Assembly: GCA_947561395.2 (NCBI GenBank)
Contig: OX387195.1
Coordinates: forward strand, 3,175,828-3,239,827
Origin: Buxus sempervirens
Lineage: Eukaryota > Streptophyta > Magnoliopsida > Buxales > Buxaceae
Length of the DNA stretch: 64,000 bases
Direction of reading: 5' to 3'
A model generated the notes under the pieces. The model was not told the DNA's origin. It saw only the letters and a program-made list of their open reading frames with translations, and did not search any database. This document shows positions 1-9,524 of this stretch, one piece after another. A program made the translations under genes and the position numbers. Positions within the stretch are counted from its first letter, which is position 1; each line of letters begins with the position of its first letter.

Positions 1-5
1 TTGAG

Positions 6-398
6 TTGACAGCTTTTGGCAGAATGGAAGATTGTGTGGGTGCACTAGCAAGACGTGTTCTCGAAATCCCACATTCAGGAATACGAGCAGTGTATGGCCC
101 AAGAATTCGGCCACGACGGCCCCCGCCTCTTCAGACCGTCACTCCAAGTGACATTTTAGTTCCACCCCCTGACAAATATCGACATAGGGTGACTGAACTG
201 CAGGAGACCCACTCCCGTATCCATTCAGCTTATGTGGATTAAGAATAGGAGAGTAGGTAGGCCAATACGGCCCTTTAGTAGGAAATGGACATATTGCGCA
301 AATGTGCGGATGAGGACCGACGTCTGCGGAATAAACTTTTGCGTGCCTTGAGTAGGCAAGACGTGTCCTCTCATTGTGATAATGACCAACCTAGCTAG
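6..398 (+). pseudogene. Decayed coding relic of unknown origin, probably transposon
   Basis: One reading frame runs from position 6 through 398. It first encodes a 78-residue stretch with an Arg/Pro-rich centre. Five stop codons (one TAA, four TAG) follow between 240 and 284. The same frame then reopens at 285 as a 37-codon charged, coiled-coil-like stretch (MDILRKCADEDRRLRNKLL...). Reading each of those stops as a former Gln codon gives one plausible continuous helix, the usual outcome of C-to-T decay in methylated transposons. The family was not recognised. The 5' end lies outside the window. Confidence 0.4.
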
Positions 399-790
399 GC
401 TTTGGCTTTGTTGTAATTAATACTTATTTTGATGTATTACAAGCATTAACAGGCTCTTTTCTGATTATTTAATTCAATCATGAAATTTCTTTTGGTTAAT
501 CAAATGCTTTGCTTTGAACCTAATTTGGCAAAACAAGAACATAATCTGAAACGATGAACTAAATTGTAAAAACCTATTCGAACCCTCAATTAACATCTGG
601 TCTCCGACAGACCTCCTCACCCCAATGACAGCAACTTCCGGTCGCTTCGACCACCGACCTTCTTCAAATCCATTTCTCTTAAAAATGATAAACCCGACAA
701 GTGTTCTAGACAGAAAAACACCCAAGACCCTGAGCTTAGGTCACACCTGTTTGTATCTTTTTGTAAGATCATTCGGTCCAGCCGGATCCA
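399..790. other. No gene seen
   Basis: AT-rich sequence between the decayed reading frame and the first tandem array. Only short chance frames on both strands. It may be untranslated transposon sequence, but nothing diagnostic is present. Confidence 0.4.
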
Positions 791-794
791 ACGA

Positions 795-1205
795 TCCAAA
801 ATTGTGGCACCAAAGCCACCAACGGGTGAGTCGGAGACAGGCCAAGGAACGTCTGGGTATTGATTTTTAGCTTACCCCCTGCGGAGACCCTTTGATGTCC
901 AAATTTGTGGCATTGAGGCCGCCGACAGTTGAGTCAGAGACAGGCCGAGGAACGTTCGGGTATTGATTTTTAGCTTACCCCTGCGAAGACCCTTTGTGGT
1001 CCAAAATTGTGGCATCCAAGCCTCCGATGGGTGAGTTGGAGACAAGCCGATGAACGTCCAGATATTGCTTTTTAGCTTATCCCCTACGGAGACCCAACGT
1101 GGTCCAAAATGGTGGCACCGAAGCAGTCGAAAGGTGATTCGGAGACAGGCTGAGGTAAGCCTAGGTGTTGCTTTTTAGCTCACCCTCTGCAAAGACTCCA
1201 CGCGG
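795..1205. repeat. Tandem repeat, four units of about 103 bp
   Basis: Four head-to-tail copies begin with TCCAAA(A/T) at about 795, 898, 1000 and 1103; a fifth copy is cut after a few bases at 1206. Each unit contains a 'gtgagtcggagacaggc' block, then 'attg(a/c)tttttagct(t/c)a' and 'gcggagac'. Copies differ by about 15-25%, so the array is old. Arrays of this type are common in non-coding parts of Ty3/gypsy Tat-lineage elements, which would agree with the gag relic downstream (inference). Confidence 0.8.
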
Positions 1206-1250
1206 TCCAACCCCGTGATACTGAGCTCAACCAAAACCCCTCGTAATGCA

Positions 1251-1998
1251 GGTTCTCTTCCCTTGTCTCGCTAAGGTGGCTAAAACATATCAGTTTAAAA
1301 AAAAATCGGGTTCTCTCTCCCAGTTGCCTTAGGGTAGCTAAAACAGATTAGTTAAATCGGATTCTCTCTTCTTGTTGCTTGCGGGCGACTAAAACAAATC
1401 AATTAATTCAGGTTCTCTCTCCCTGTTGCCTTAGGGTAGCTAAAACAAATCAGTTAAATCGGATTCTCTCTCCCTGTTGCCTGGGGGCGACTAAAACAGA
1501 TAAGCTAATTCAGGTTATCTTTCCCAGTTGCCTGCGGACGACTAAAACAGATCAGTTAATTCGGGTTCTCTCCCCCTGTTGCCTTAGGGTAGCAAAAACA
1601 TATTAGATTCTTCGGATTCTCTCTCCCAGAATCCTTCAGGTGACTAAAATAGATCAAATTCTTCGGATTCTCTCTCCTAGAAGCCTTCAGGTGACTAAAA
1701 TAGATTAGATTATTCGGGTTCTCTCTCCCTATTGCCTTCGGATGAATAAAACAGATAAGTTTCAAAAAAATTGGGTTCTCTCTCCCAGTTGCCTTCGGGT
1801 CGCTAAAATAAATCAGTTAATTCGGGTTCTCTTTCCTAATTGCCTTACAGATTATTTTCAGAGAAATCGGTTCTCTTTCCCAGTCAACTTCAGGTTCTTT
1901 TTCTCTCTGCTACCTTTGTGCAGCAAAAACAGATCAATTTCACAAAAATCAGGTTCTCTTTCCTTGTTGCCTTCAAGCGACTAAAACAGATCAGTTAA
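1251..1998. repeat. Minisatellite, about 13 units of 51 bp
   Basis: Each unit reads approximately GGTTCTCTCTCCC.GTTGCCTT, then a short GC-rich spacer, then GCTAAAACAGATCAGTTAA. Most copies are exactly 51 bp; three or four are longer or shorter through A-run expansion or a partial inner duplication (1860-1950). Because 51 is a multiple of three, the array leaves open frames on both strands (1379-1606 + and 1556-1765 -). These are repeat artefacts, not genes. It directly follows the 103-bp array. Confidence 0.85.
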
Positions 1999-2178
1999 TC
2001 CTAGTTTCAATCAAATCATGTCAAAAAGAGAAAACAAAAAAAATGAAAAGCTTGCAAACAGGTTCAACCAAAAAAGAAAGAAAATTGCAAAACAAAATAG
2101 TAGGTTGATTGTGTAAAACTGCACTAATGCCTGTTAATTGTTCTAATAGGTATCAAAATTGCTCCGAAGAGCCCTTAC

Positions 2179-2966
2179 TTGCTGAGATCGTGGAAAAGAC
2201 TCGAAATGGATCCGCAAGGGAATCAGACGCCACCAGGCCAGTGCCCCACAAAATCCTGTCAGACTCAAGTTGTCAATGATTTGACACAGAAGGTTGAAAG
2301 TATGACTGCCATCATCCAAGGTCTAATGGCAGAGTTAAGGGACTTGAAACAAGTCCAACTCATGGTGTCGGCCCCTTAGAAACAACAACCACCATTCCAG
2401 CAGCAAGCAGAGGCGGCACCACCACCATACTCGGTGCACCCTCCACCAATGGTACCATCACAGCCACCACCACAAGTCACTCCCTTTCCAGCAGTAGTAC
2501 CAGTCCACCCTCCACAGTAGGAGCAGTTCATGCTTGTCCAATTGGGGCAGGACAAAGAAGAATGGTACAGGACACAAGAGGCCTAGTTTGAGGAGAGACT
2601 GGCAGCAATGAAAGAGGATAACAAGGTGCAGATGGCCACCATGAAGGAAGACCTACTGAAATAGTTGCAGCCAAGTACAGTGCAGAATGAGGCTACCCTA
2701 AAAAGCCTATGCTTTTTCTCGGATATTTAGCTCCCGGCCAAATTTAGATGCCCCGAGTTGCACCAGTTTGATGGCTCGGGCTGCCCGCTGAATCATTTGA
2801 GGACATGTGCCAGTACGCCAAGGAAGAAAAGATCATGGTACAATTCTTTTAGAGGTCGTTGACTGAGGCAGCCTATTCTTGGTTTTTGAGTTTGGATAAA
2901 ACCAAGATTAAGACATTGAATGACCTGGCGGCAGTCTTCATCCAGTAGTACCGTCTGAACAGTTAG
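2179..2966 (+). pseudogene. gag: Broken Ty3/gypsy gag
   Basis: The reading frame encodes a short acidic N-terminus, a coiled-coil region (VNDLTQKVESMTAIIQG...), a long Pro/Gln-rich linker (about 2380-2530), and then the core of a plant retrotransposon gag domain. Key features of the core are LPAKFRCPELHQFDGSG, then RSLTEAAYSWFLSLDKTKIKT, then DLAAVFIQ. At least six in-frame TAG codons sit where Gln or Trp is expected, and there is a frameshift near 2800. The sequence stops abruptly at about 2966, where LTR sequence begins. It cannot make protein. The layout suggests a Tat-lineage element (inference). Confidence 0.7.
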
Positions 2967-2984
2967 ATAGTATAAACTGTTTCT

Positions 2985-3434
2985 AGCATGCATGTGTTAC
3001 CTACTGAGATATTCGTATTTCACCCTACTTCTTTATCTTATTTTTCAGCTGTTCCACCTGAGAGAGTCCTTGGGGTTGACACGAGGGGGAGTTGTAGCTT
3101 ACTGAGCTGAGGATCTTTCTTATTTTCGTTTAGATCTTTCTATTAGAGGTTGATATAGATGTACCTTGATAGATAGTTTATGATTTAATTGAATATGAGA
3201 GAAAGTGTGTTAGAAAACCCATTTACCAGATTTATGAATGTATATTGATGAGTTAGTTTGATGGTTATATTTAGCCACGCATATTGATGAAACTAATGTT
3301 TTAATTCTCCGCACTCTGATAATTAATGGAATTAGTTGAATTTAAATGTCTGGTAATTAGTAGCTTTGGGCCCAGTATCACTTCGGATTCGGGTTTGGTG
3401 CTTGTTTTGCATAGACCCGGGTTTGGGGTGTTAT
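2985..3434 (+). mobile_element. 3' part of a 5' LTR, Del/Tekay-like Ty3/gypsy
   Basis: This shares the terminal LTR region seen in copies near 25720, 31360 and 42910: TGCATG-TG-TACCTACTGAG, a small hairpin at 3006, a pyrimidine tract and TTTTCAG. It ends ...GGGTGTTATT just before a tRNA-Met primer site. The upstream part of the LTR is missing; it joins the broken gag at about 2966-2985. It serves as the 5' LTR of the element whose gag starts at 3561. Confidence 0.65.
3006..3021 (+). promoter_or_regulatory. Conserved LTR hairpin, UUCG loop
   Basis: GAGATA-TTCG-TATTTC: a six-pair stem with one G-U pair closing a TTCG tetraloop. It is one of seven equivalent hairpins in this window (see the finding on the LTR hairpin). 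Confidence 0.55.
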
Positions 3435-3437
3435 TGA

Positions 3438-3448
3438 TGGTATCAGAG
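3438..3448 (+). other. Primer binding site, initiator tRNA-Met type
   Basis: TGGTATCAGAG is complementary to the 3' end of plant initiator tRNA-Met and lies three bases after the LTR end. The twelfth base of the usual match is A here instead of C. Gag begins 113 bp further on. Confidence 0.8.
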
Positions 3449-3560
3449 AAAAATAGATCCTAACCTTAGGTAGCCAGCCATAAGGGGATGGGATTGTGAG
3501 TACGCTAGATATAACCCCTAGAAATATTTGGTCTTAACAAATGGAATTTGTATTTTGCAG

Positions 3561-4520
3561 ATGGCTGGTAGAGGGAGACGTGCATGAGCAGATGTTACCG
3601 AGGAGAGAGTTGATGCTGGAGAGAAGTAGTACGATGCTCCACTGCCACCACCTGGAGGAGATGTTTGGGCCACGGTAGGCACCTTGGCCGAGCTTCTTGC
3701 CAAGGAGAGGGAAGAAAGGTTAAGTCAGAATGGGAATGGTAACGGAGGTAATGGGCACAAGGATGCACCTAGACACGTTGGTGGGATTCAGACGGCGTGA
3801 GACTTGGAGCAGTTTCGTAAGATGGATCCTCCGATCTTTAGTGGATTGTTAGATCCGATAGAAGCCAAGAGATGGCTTATGAGGGTTGAATGGATATTTG
3901 AGGCTATGGATTGCCCAAATGACAGGAGGGTGAGACTAGCTTCTTTTCTATTTGAGGGGGAGGCAGCTCATTGGTGGAGAGCTGTGAAGAGACAGGATCC
4001 CCAAGCAGTCCGCATGTCATGGGATAATTTTGTCAACAAATTCTATGAGCAGTTTTTCTCTGATGAGATTCGCTTACAGAAGGAGCGGGAGTTCATGGAT
4101 ATATCTCAGGGAGAGGAGATTGTGGCTCAATATGCGGCACGATTTGCTGAGCTGTCAAGGTTTGCGCCTCACATGGTGCAAGATGAAAGGAGGAAGACTC
4201 AGCATTTTGAGAAGGAACTGAGGCTGGATATTAGGAGTATGTTGACGGTCTTGTCTGCACAGAGTACAATGATATAGTGCGAAGGGCTACTAAAGCAAAA
4301 AGGGATATAAATTCGAGGAACAAATTAGATTTGATGAAACCCCGTCCAATTTGAACAGCGCAATGATTGGAATGATCAACAAGGAAGTGAAGACAAGAAG
4401 ATTAATGGAAATTTTAGTGAATGTGATTGATTTCATTTGCCAGGTCCATGTTATGCGCCTCCAGGAGCTTGTTTCAGATGTCGACAACCGGGGCATAAGA
4501 TTTTCGAATGTCCACACTTA
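3561..4520 (+). pseudogene. gag: Broken Ty3/gypsy gag with CCHC zinc knuckle
   Basis: The likely start is ATG 3561 (MAGRGRRA...). A Gly/Asn-rich linker leads to the retrotransposon gag domain at 3804-4250, with marks FRKMDPPIFSG, EAKRWLMRVEWIF, ASFLFEGEAAHWWRAV and EREFMDISQG. A CCHC knuckle (CFRCRQPGHKIFEC) lies at 4470-4511. The product would be the structural capsid/nucleocapsid protein of the retrotransposon. It is dead: three in-frame stops before 3804 (CGA to TGA, CAG to TAG, TGG to TGA), a frameshift near 4258 just before EYNDIVRRAT, and another stop near 4350. No protease, reverse transcriptase or integrase follows; the knuckle is succeeded by LTR-derived sequence. Confidence 0.85.
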
Positions 4521-4559
4521 GCTATGTATCAGAGGTTGCCAGTTAGAGAATCTTAGACA

Positions 4560-5465
4560 TAAGGTGAGTTCCTTATTTCCTTATTTTACTAGTTTTCATA
4601 TTACTGCCTGTTAGTAAATTAAACTTAATGCATATATAATCTGTGTGATTCTTAGTGTGGATTTATTCAAGAATGGATAAAGGGGAAATAAGATTTAGGG
4701 GATCTTTGTAATCCAAATAAATTTCTAATAATTTTTCTAGTAACTTAATTATTCTAACATCTTTATAAAGACCTAATTAAGGTATAGAAATTATATTTTG
4801 TAAATAACCAATTAGTTGGAAGTCCTAATGATAGGTTAGAATATGAAAAGGACTAAATTGAAGGTAACAGCAATAGAAATAATACTAGCTTGTATTTATG
4901 GATTAGGATTACCTTCTAAATTATATTTTAGGTTTAAGAAATCTGCTGTAAAAAAAAAATACAGAAAATTGGATTAGTGGTTATCTTAGGTATTAATGTG
5001 GGAACTTGGATTATAATAAGGGGATTAATAAGGAATTTAATCGCAGAATTTAGAGATGAATGTTCTACATGTTTGATGGATGATGAGCCACTTGTATTGA
5101 GTCATACTTGGGTAGTGCAAGGCATCGGCCAATGCTAAACACATGCTCAAATATTAAACTTGATGCAAGTAGGGTAGTGTAACTACAATATATATATACA
5201 TATGTGTGTGAAAGATGTTTTGTGATGTATTATCTTTGATTTAAGTTAAGTTAGAAGGGAGCCACGTGATTTTCTCCTCAACCTTCATATAGACGCGTAT
5301 ATATGTAAAGGATTGATGGTAGTAAAATTATGAAACTCTCTTCTAAATTATTTTATGGTTATAAATAGTTAGGTGTTTGGTAGTAGTAAATATAAGCGCA
5401 GCAGAAGCGTAGTGGATATAAGAAGATGTGGATGTTCAAATTTCGACAACGAAATTTTTTTTTTT
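4560..5465 (+). mobile_element. LTR-derived segment where pol should be
   Basis: Positions about 4715-5000 match 21660-21960, the middle of the solo LTR 20376-23284, in the same direction (shared blocks around TTTTGTAAATAACCAA, GGACTAAATTGAAGGTAACA and ATAATACTAGCT). The last stretch (5420-5465) is the usual end of a Del/Tekay pol region, reading ...TTCGACAACGAAAT before the polypurine tract. Pol has therefore been replaced or deleted by recombination involving an LTR. Confidence 0.6.
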
Positions 5466-5477
5466 AGGAGGGGAGGA
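5466..5477 (+). other. Polypurine tract
   Basis: AGGAGGGGAGGA directly abuts the TGTAAAACCCC start of the 3' LTR. This is the plus-strand primer site of the retrotransposon. It confirms that the LTR beginning at 5478 belongs to the gag-bearing element. Confidence 0.85.
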
Positions 5478-6891
5478 TGTAAAACCCCGAATTTTCCTAA
5501 ATATTAAAATAAAATAATAATTAATATTCTTGAGGATTATTATGGATGGAAATAATTTATTATTGCAAAGGATATCGTTATTAGTGGAGATCAGGAGTTT
5601 GGCACAGATCGGAGCGTCTAATCGCGGTAAGATTAATATTTTAAAGCTGATGTATTTTAATTGGTCGAGTGCGTGGTGTTTTATGCGTGTGTGTTGCGTG
5701 GGATCGTATGTATATAAATAGGTATAGTATTAACCTTAGCACATACGGTCGTCATACCTATTCGTATATTGCTTTGTACTCATCAGCCGCAAGAGAGAAC
5801 CCACGACTGAGAGCGACCAAGGGAGAAGAAGAAGAAGAAGAAGGAGGGAGGGAGAACCAAGTTTCTCCTTATTCTAAGGCCTGTCCTGCAACCGTGAAGA
5901 GGTGTGGGTGTTGCTGTTTAGAGAAGGAAGAGGAGAACGCACGATCAGAGGTAGGTAGCACAGGTTTTTACGTTCGTTTTGTGTTCTTGAGATTGATCAA
6001 ATCGTTTGCATGTTTTTATGATGTATCTATATATCTTTAGTTTGTTAATCACCTTATGTATGTTAGAATCACTTTGATTTGGAAAAATCAGATTTCGGAA
6101 CACTTTTTGGACGTTTTTGGGAGACCGCCGAGCTCACTGTGCTCAATGATCTTTGGTGCTTGTTGAAAAATTTTGACTGCTGTCGGGTGCTAACTAATTA
6201 GTCGTCGGCGATCGATTTTGAACCGCTGACCCTAGACCGCCCAGGCAATCCTGAGCACTCTAAACAAAAAATGCAATTTTTTGTATATTAAATCCCTGAT
6301 TCAATTCTGAACTATTTTTAACCAATTAAATCAATAATTAAGAAGTTTTAAGACCAAAATAAATTATCAAATACCCTGTTTTGGCAGAAAAATAAATAGG
6401 GAATTATTTATTGTAATTAGTTGCCTAAACTTGATCTTAAATAAGAAATTCTAAGTTTAATGCAGATAAACCACTATAAATTAGAGTACTTAATTAAGAG
6501 ACATTAAATTATATATCAGTAACCAGATTTCTACAAATAGAGACTTTATATCAGAAACTCAACCCAGTTGAACTACATTTGATAAATTTTAAGTATCAAG
6601 ACTATTAAGCTTCATTGGTGAAACTTTAAATCAGAAACTACCTTAAAGACATTAGAGAAAGAACCCTATTTACCTTTAGGCCTCATTAGTTAATTGAATT
6701 GGTCTACTCTAAGTTTCTCTACAAAAATAACACATACCTTATTATAATATGTCACCACCCCTAAATTTTACCTGAACTACTTTATAAATAGCAAGAACCA
6801 TATTATCCCTAAACATAAGTACATAGCAAATATCTTATTACCCCTAAACTTTACCTCTAAATTATTTTATAACTTTACATAACCTCGAAGT

Positions 6892-7081
6892 GGGATGGAA
6901 TCGTCTACCGCATGAAAATGCGGCAGACGATACTACCCAAATGTGAACCGTGAGATGGGAGCATCTCACGGTTCACATTTTTCAAAATTTTTTTTGTGAA
7001 AAAACAGCTCCCATTTCAAATTTTTTTTATGAGGGGGTGTTATCGTCCGCTGCATGAATATGCAGTAGATGATTTTAGCCC
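6892..7081. mobile_element. Palindromic MITE with 9-bp duplication (Mutator-like)
   Basis: It is flanked by CCTCGAAGT at 6883-6891 and 7082-7090. The terminal inverted repeats, about 44 bp, start GGGATGGAATCGTCTACCGC on the left and match the complement of ...GTAGATGATTTTAGCCCC on the right. Each terminal repeat is itself a hairpin. A near-perfect palindrome built on GAACCGTGAGATG sits around 6940-6982. No coding capacity. The 9-bp duplication points to the Mutator superfamily. Confidence 0.8.
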
Positions 7082-7261
7082 CCTCGAAGTTACTTCAATT
7101 GACCCCACCACTACCTCTAATCTTTCGAGTCATCTAATACTTTAATTATACCATAATTAGACCCAGTTATTGTGCTTAAAGACTAATGAACTAATTGTTG
7201 AATAAGGTTTGGATTATAGACTGATTGGGATCAAGTTATGAATACTCAAAATATAATTTGG

Positions 7262-7700
7262 ATAGTGGATTGGATGCCATGATGGCTATAAGAGATTCAT
7301 ACCATCTGCGGATGAGATTTGATACCTCATGCGGGAGAGATGAGACCTCCTGTTGGGGGAGATGTAATCCGGTTTGGATTGCATCCCACAGGGGAGATAT
7401 GTGACCGCCTGTGGGTGAGATGAGACCTCTTGTAGGGGAGATGTAATCACGATGTGACTGCATCCCACAAGGGAGAGATATGTGATTACCACCTGCAGGT
7501 GAAAAGAGACATCTTGTAGGGGAGATGTAATCACGATGTGACTGCATCCCACAAGGGAGAGATATGTGATTACCACCTGCGGGTGAGATGAGACCTCTTG
7601 TGGGGGGGGGGGGGGGGGGGGGGGGGGGATGTAATCACAATGTGATTGCATCCCACAAGGGAGAGATATGTGATTACCACCTGCGGGTGAGATGTGACTC
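7262..7700 (+). repeat. GAGATG-type tandem repeat with 27-nt G run
   Basis: Units of about 65-80 bp repeat the phrases 'gggagatgtaatc', 'attgcatcccacaggg' and 'gagatatgtgaccacctgcgggtgagatgagacc'. A run of 27 G occupies 7602-7628. The same array, without the run, is at 22160-22690 in LTR 20376-23284. The long minus-strand frames across it are repeat artefacts. Confidence 0.8.
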
Positions 7701-7737
7701 ATTCTTACCACTTGTGGGTAAGAATGACCTTTTTTAT

Positions 7738-8580
7738 TATTATTTTTGTTTGCTTAGTGGTTAAGAAAAGGTGACGACCACGTGGCGCAGTTTGCCACGT
7801 GGGCAGTTTTCTGCAATTTTGCCCTAAGGCTTGAACTGCTCATAACTCTTTTATCTGAGCTCCGATTCTGGCAAACTTTGTTGCGTTGGAATTAGGTCGA
7901 GATTTTCTATCCACTGAGCCTGAGTATGATAGAAAATTCAAGTTTTTAGCAGAAAGCTGAATCCGCGTCCGAAATCTTAATTTGCTCATATTTCCCTAAT
8001 CCGGACCCCGATTCTGGCAAATTCAATTGCGTCGGAATCGTGTCAGAATTTCCTTTCTTTTAGGAGAGAGAAATCAGTTAATCTGGGTTTGAGCAAAAAG
8101 TCAATTTCTGCTCCCCAAGGCTTGATCTGCTCATAAATCCCTCATATGGACTCCGATTCAGGCAAAATTAGTTGCATTAGAATCGTATCGAAATCCTCTG
8201 TAAACTGGGACAGAATTGAGCAGTTGATTCAGCTTTTAGCAGAAAGGCAAAATTGCTCCCTGGGAGCCGGTTCTGCTCATAATTCTCTTTCTGGGACTTC
8301 GATTCCGGCAAACTCAATTGCATTGAAATCGTGTCGAGATGCTCCTTCTGCTAGGACAAGATTGGACAGCTATTCTGGAGTTTAGCAGAAAGTCAATTTC
8401 TGCTTCCCTCAGGATTGACCGGTCCATAACTTCTTCATTCGGACCCCTATTTGGGCAAACTTATTTGCGTTAGAACCGTATCGGAATCCTCTATTCATTG
8501 GGTAAAAGCATGGTGGCTGATTAGCACCTGATAAAAAAGTCAACTTTTCCCCCTTTTAGGGTTCGACTTTTCAGTTATAC
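7738..8580 (-). mobile_element. Fragment of Tat-like LTR with about five 145-bp repeats
   Basis: It contains the CCACGTG-flanked start and the repeating block seen at 15640-16066 and 38390-38810: 'gctcataa', then 'gactccgattctggcaaac', then 'ttgcgttggaatcgtgtc', then 'ttttagcagaaag'. Here the block recurs about five times (near 7830, 7980, 8125, 8270 and 8410), against about two copies in the complete LTRs. Strand is assigned by comparison with those LTRs. Both ends are truncated. Confidence 0.6.
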
Positions 8581-9524
8581 TTTAAATCTAACTCTCACTA
8601 GTTAAATATAAGATTAGATTTAATTGCTTAAAGATAGAATTAGATTTAATTGCTTAAAGATAGAGTTAGATTTAAAATCCAACTTAAGGGAATTAGAGTC
8701 CCTGTCAAATAAGTAATCTCATGCATATATTATAAATACATGCCATTAATCTCAAAGCTCATACTTGGTAATCAAGCATATGCAAGTTTCAATCACAATT
8801 CCAAGATCAGGTATTTTAATTAATTAAAAAAAATTTTTAGCTTCAAACTATAACCCCTTCTTCTTCTTCTTTTTTTTTTTCCCTCTCTCTCTCTTTTGCC
8901 CTTACTCCCTTCTCTCTCCTTTATTTCAGTCGAAACCACTTCAATTGAGGAAACTATCTCTCCAACGAAAATTCTGGGTTTTATGTTTTTCTCTCCAACG
9001 AAAATCTCTCCGAGGAAATCGTAAAGGTTGCCCACTTTATGAACCCCAAAGGTGAGTAATTTTATCTCCAGGAACTTACGTCATGTCAAGACTTAAATGG
9101 AAAGGAGGACCCACCATATCCTGGTTCTATTTGAGAAGATCACAACCATCCATTTCAAATACTTTTTCTATTATGAATTTGTACTTCTAAATTCATAAAG
9201 GCCTTGATGTGTTTTCCACTTTAACATCTTTATTAAAAGATAAATTTGCACTTATACCTCTTAGGTATGTTTTTTTTTTCACTTTAAAGTTTTCTTCTAT
9301 TTCGTAGATATTGTTGATATTCTTGAAAAGGTTGGTGAAGAAATATGTTTTAACAAGACCGATTTCAAAAAGTTGTGAAATGTGATATTGCAATCATAGA
9401 TATGTCATCAATACATTGCTCATCAATTTGTCTAATTTTTTTTTTGTTGGTTATAAATTCAATTTATATTTCACTTGTTTACTATTTTATTTTATCATAT
9501 ATATGCAAGATGCATCAATAAAAG
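8581..9524. other. AT-rich spacer, short 26-bp repeat, no gene
   Basis: A 26-bp unit (TTAGATTTAATTGCTTAAAG...) is repeated twice plus a partial copy at 8614-8673. TATTATAAATACA at about 8727 resembles a TATA box and a pyrimidine-rich stretch lies at 8858-8925, as in an LTR or gene leader, but no credible reading frame follows. Confidence 0.4.

Larger units (their letters stand above)
5478..7735 (+). mobile_element. 3' LTR, truncated, Del/Tekay-like Ty3/gypsy
   Basis: It begins TGTAAAACCCCGAATTTTCC after a polypurine tract. A TATA box (TATATAAATAGG) lies at about 5709, then an A/G-rich leader (GAAGAAGAAG..., 5820-5860). A GC-rich patch follows at 6120-6260, then AT-rich sequence with a MITE (6892-7081), then the GAGATG-type tandem repeat (7262-7700) that also occurs in LTR 20376-23284 at 22160-22690. 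The terminal part with the conserved hairpin and (G)TTACA end is missing; the sequence changes at about 7735 to a different LTR lineage. Confidence 0.7.

Noticed and set aside
1251..1998. Regularly spaced repeats that might suggest a CRISPR-like array
   Set aside because: Units are contiguous and the 'spacers' are part of the 51-bp unit; the context is plant retrotransposon DNA.
7236..7711. Long minus-strand frames (103 and 141 codons)
   Set aside because: They translate the GAGATG tandem array and the G27 run; the frame exists because units avoid stops.
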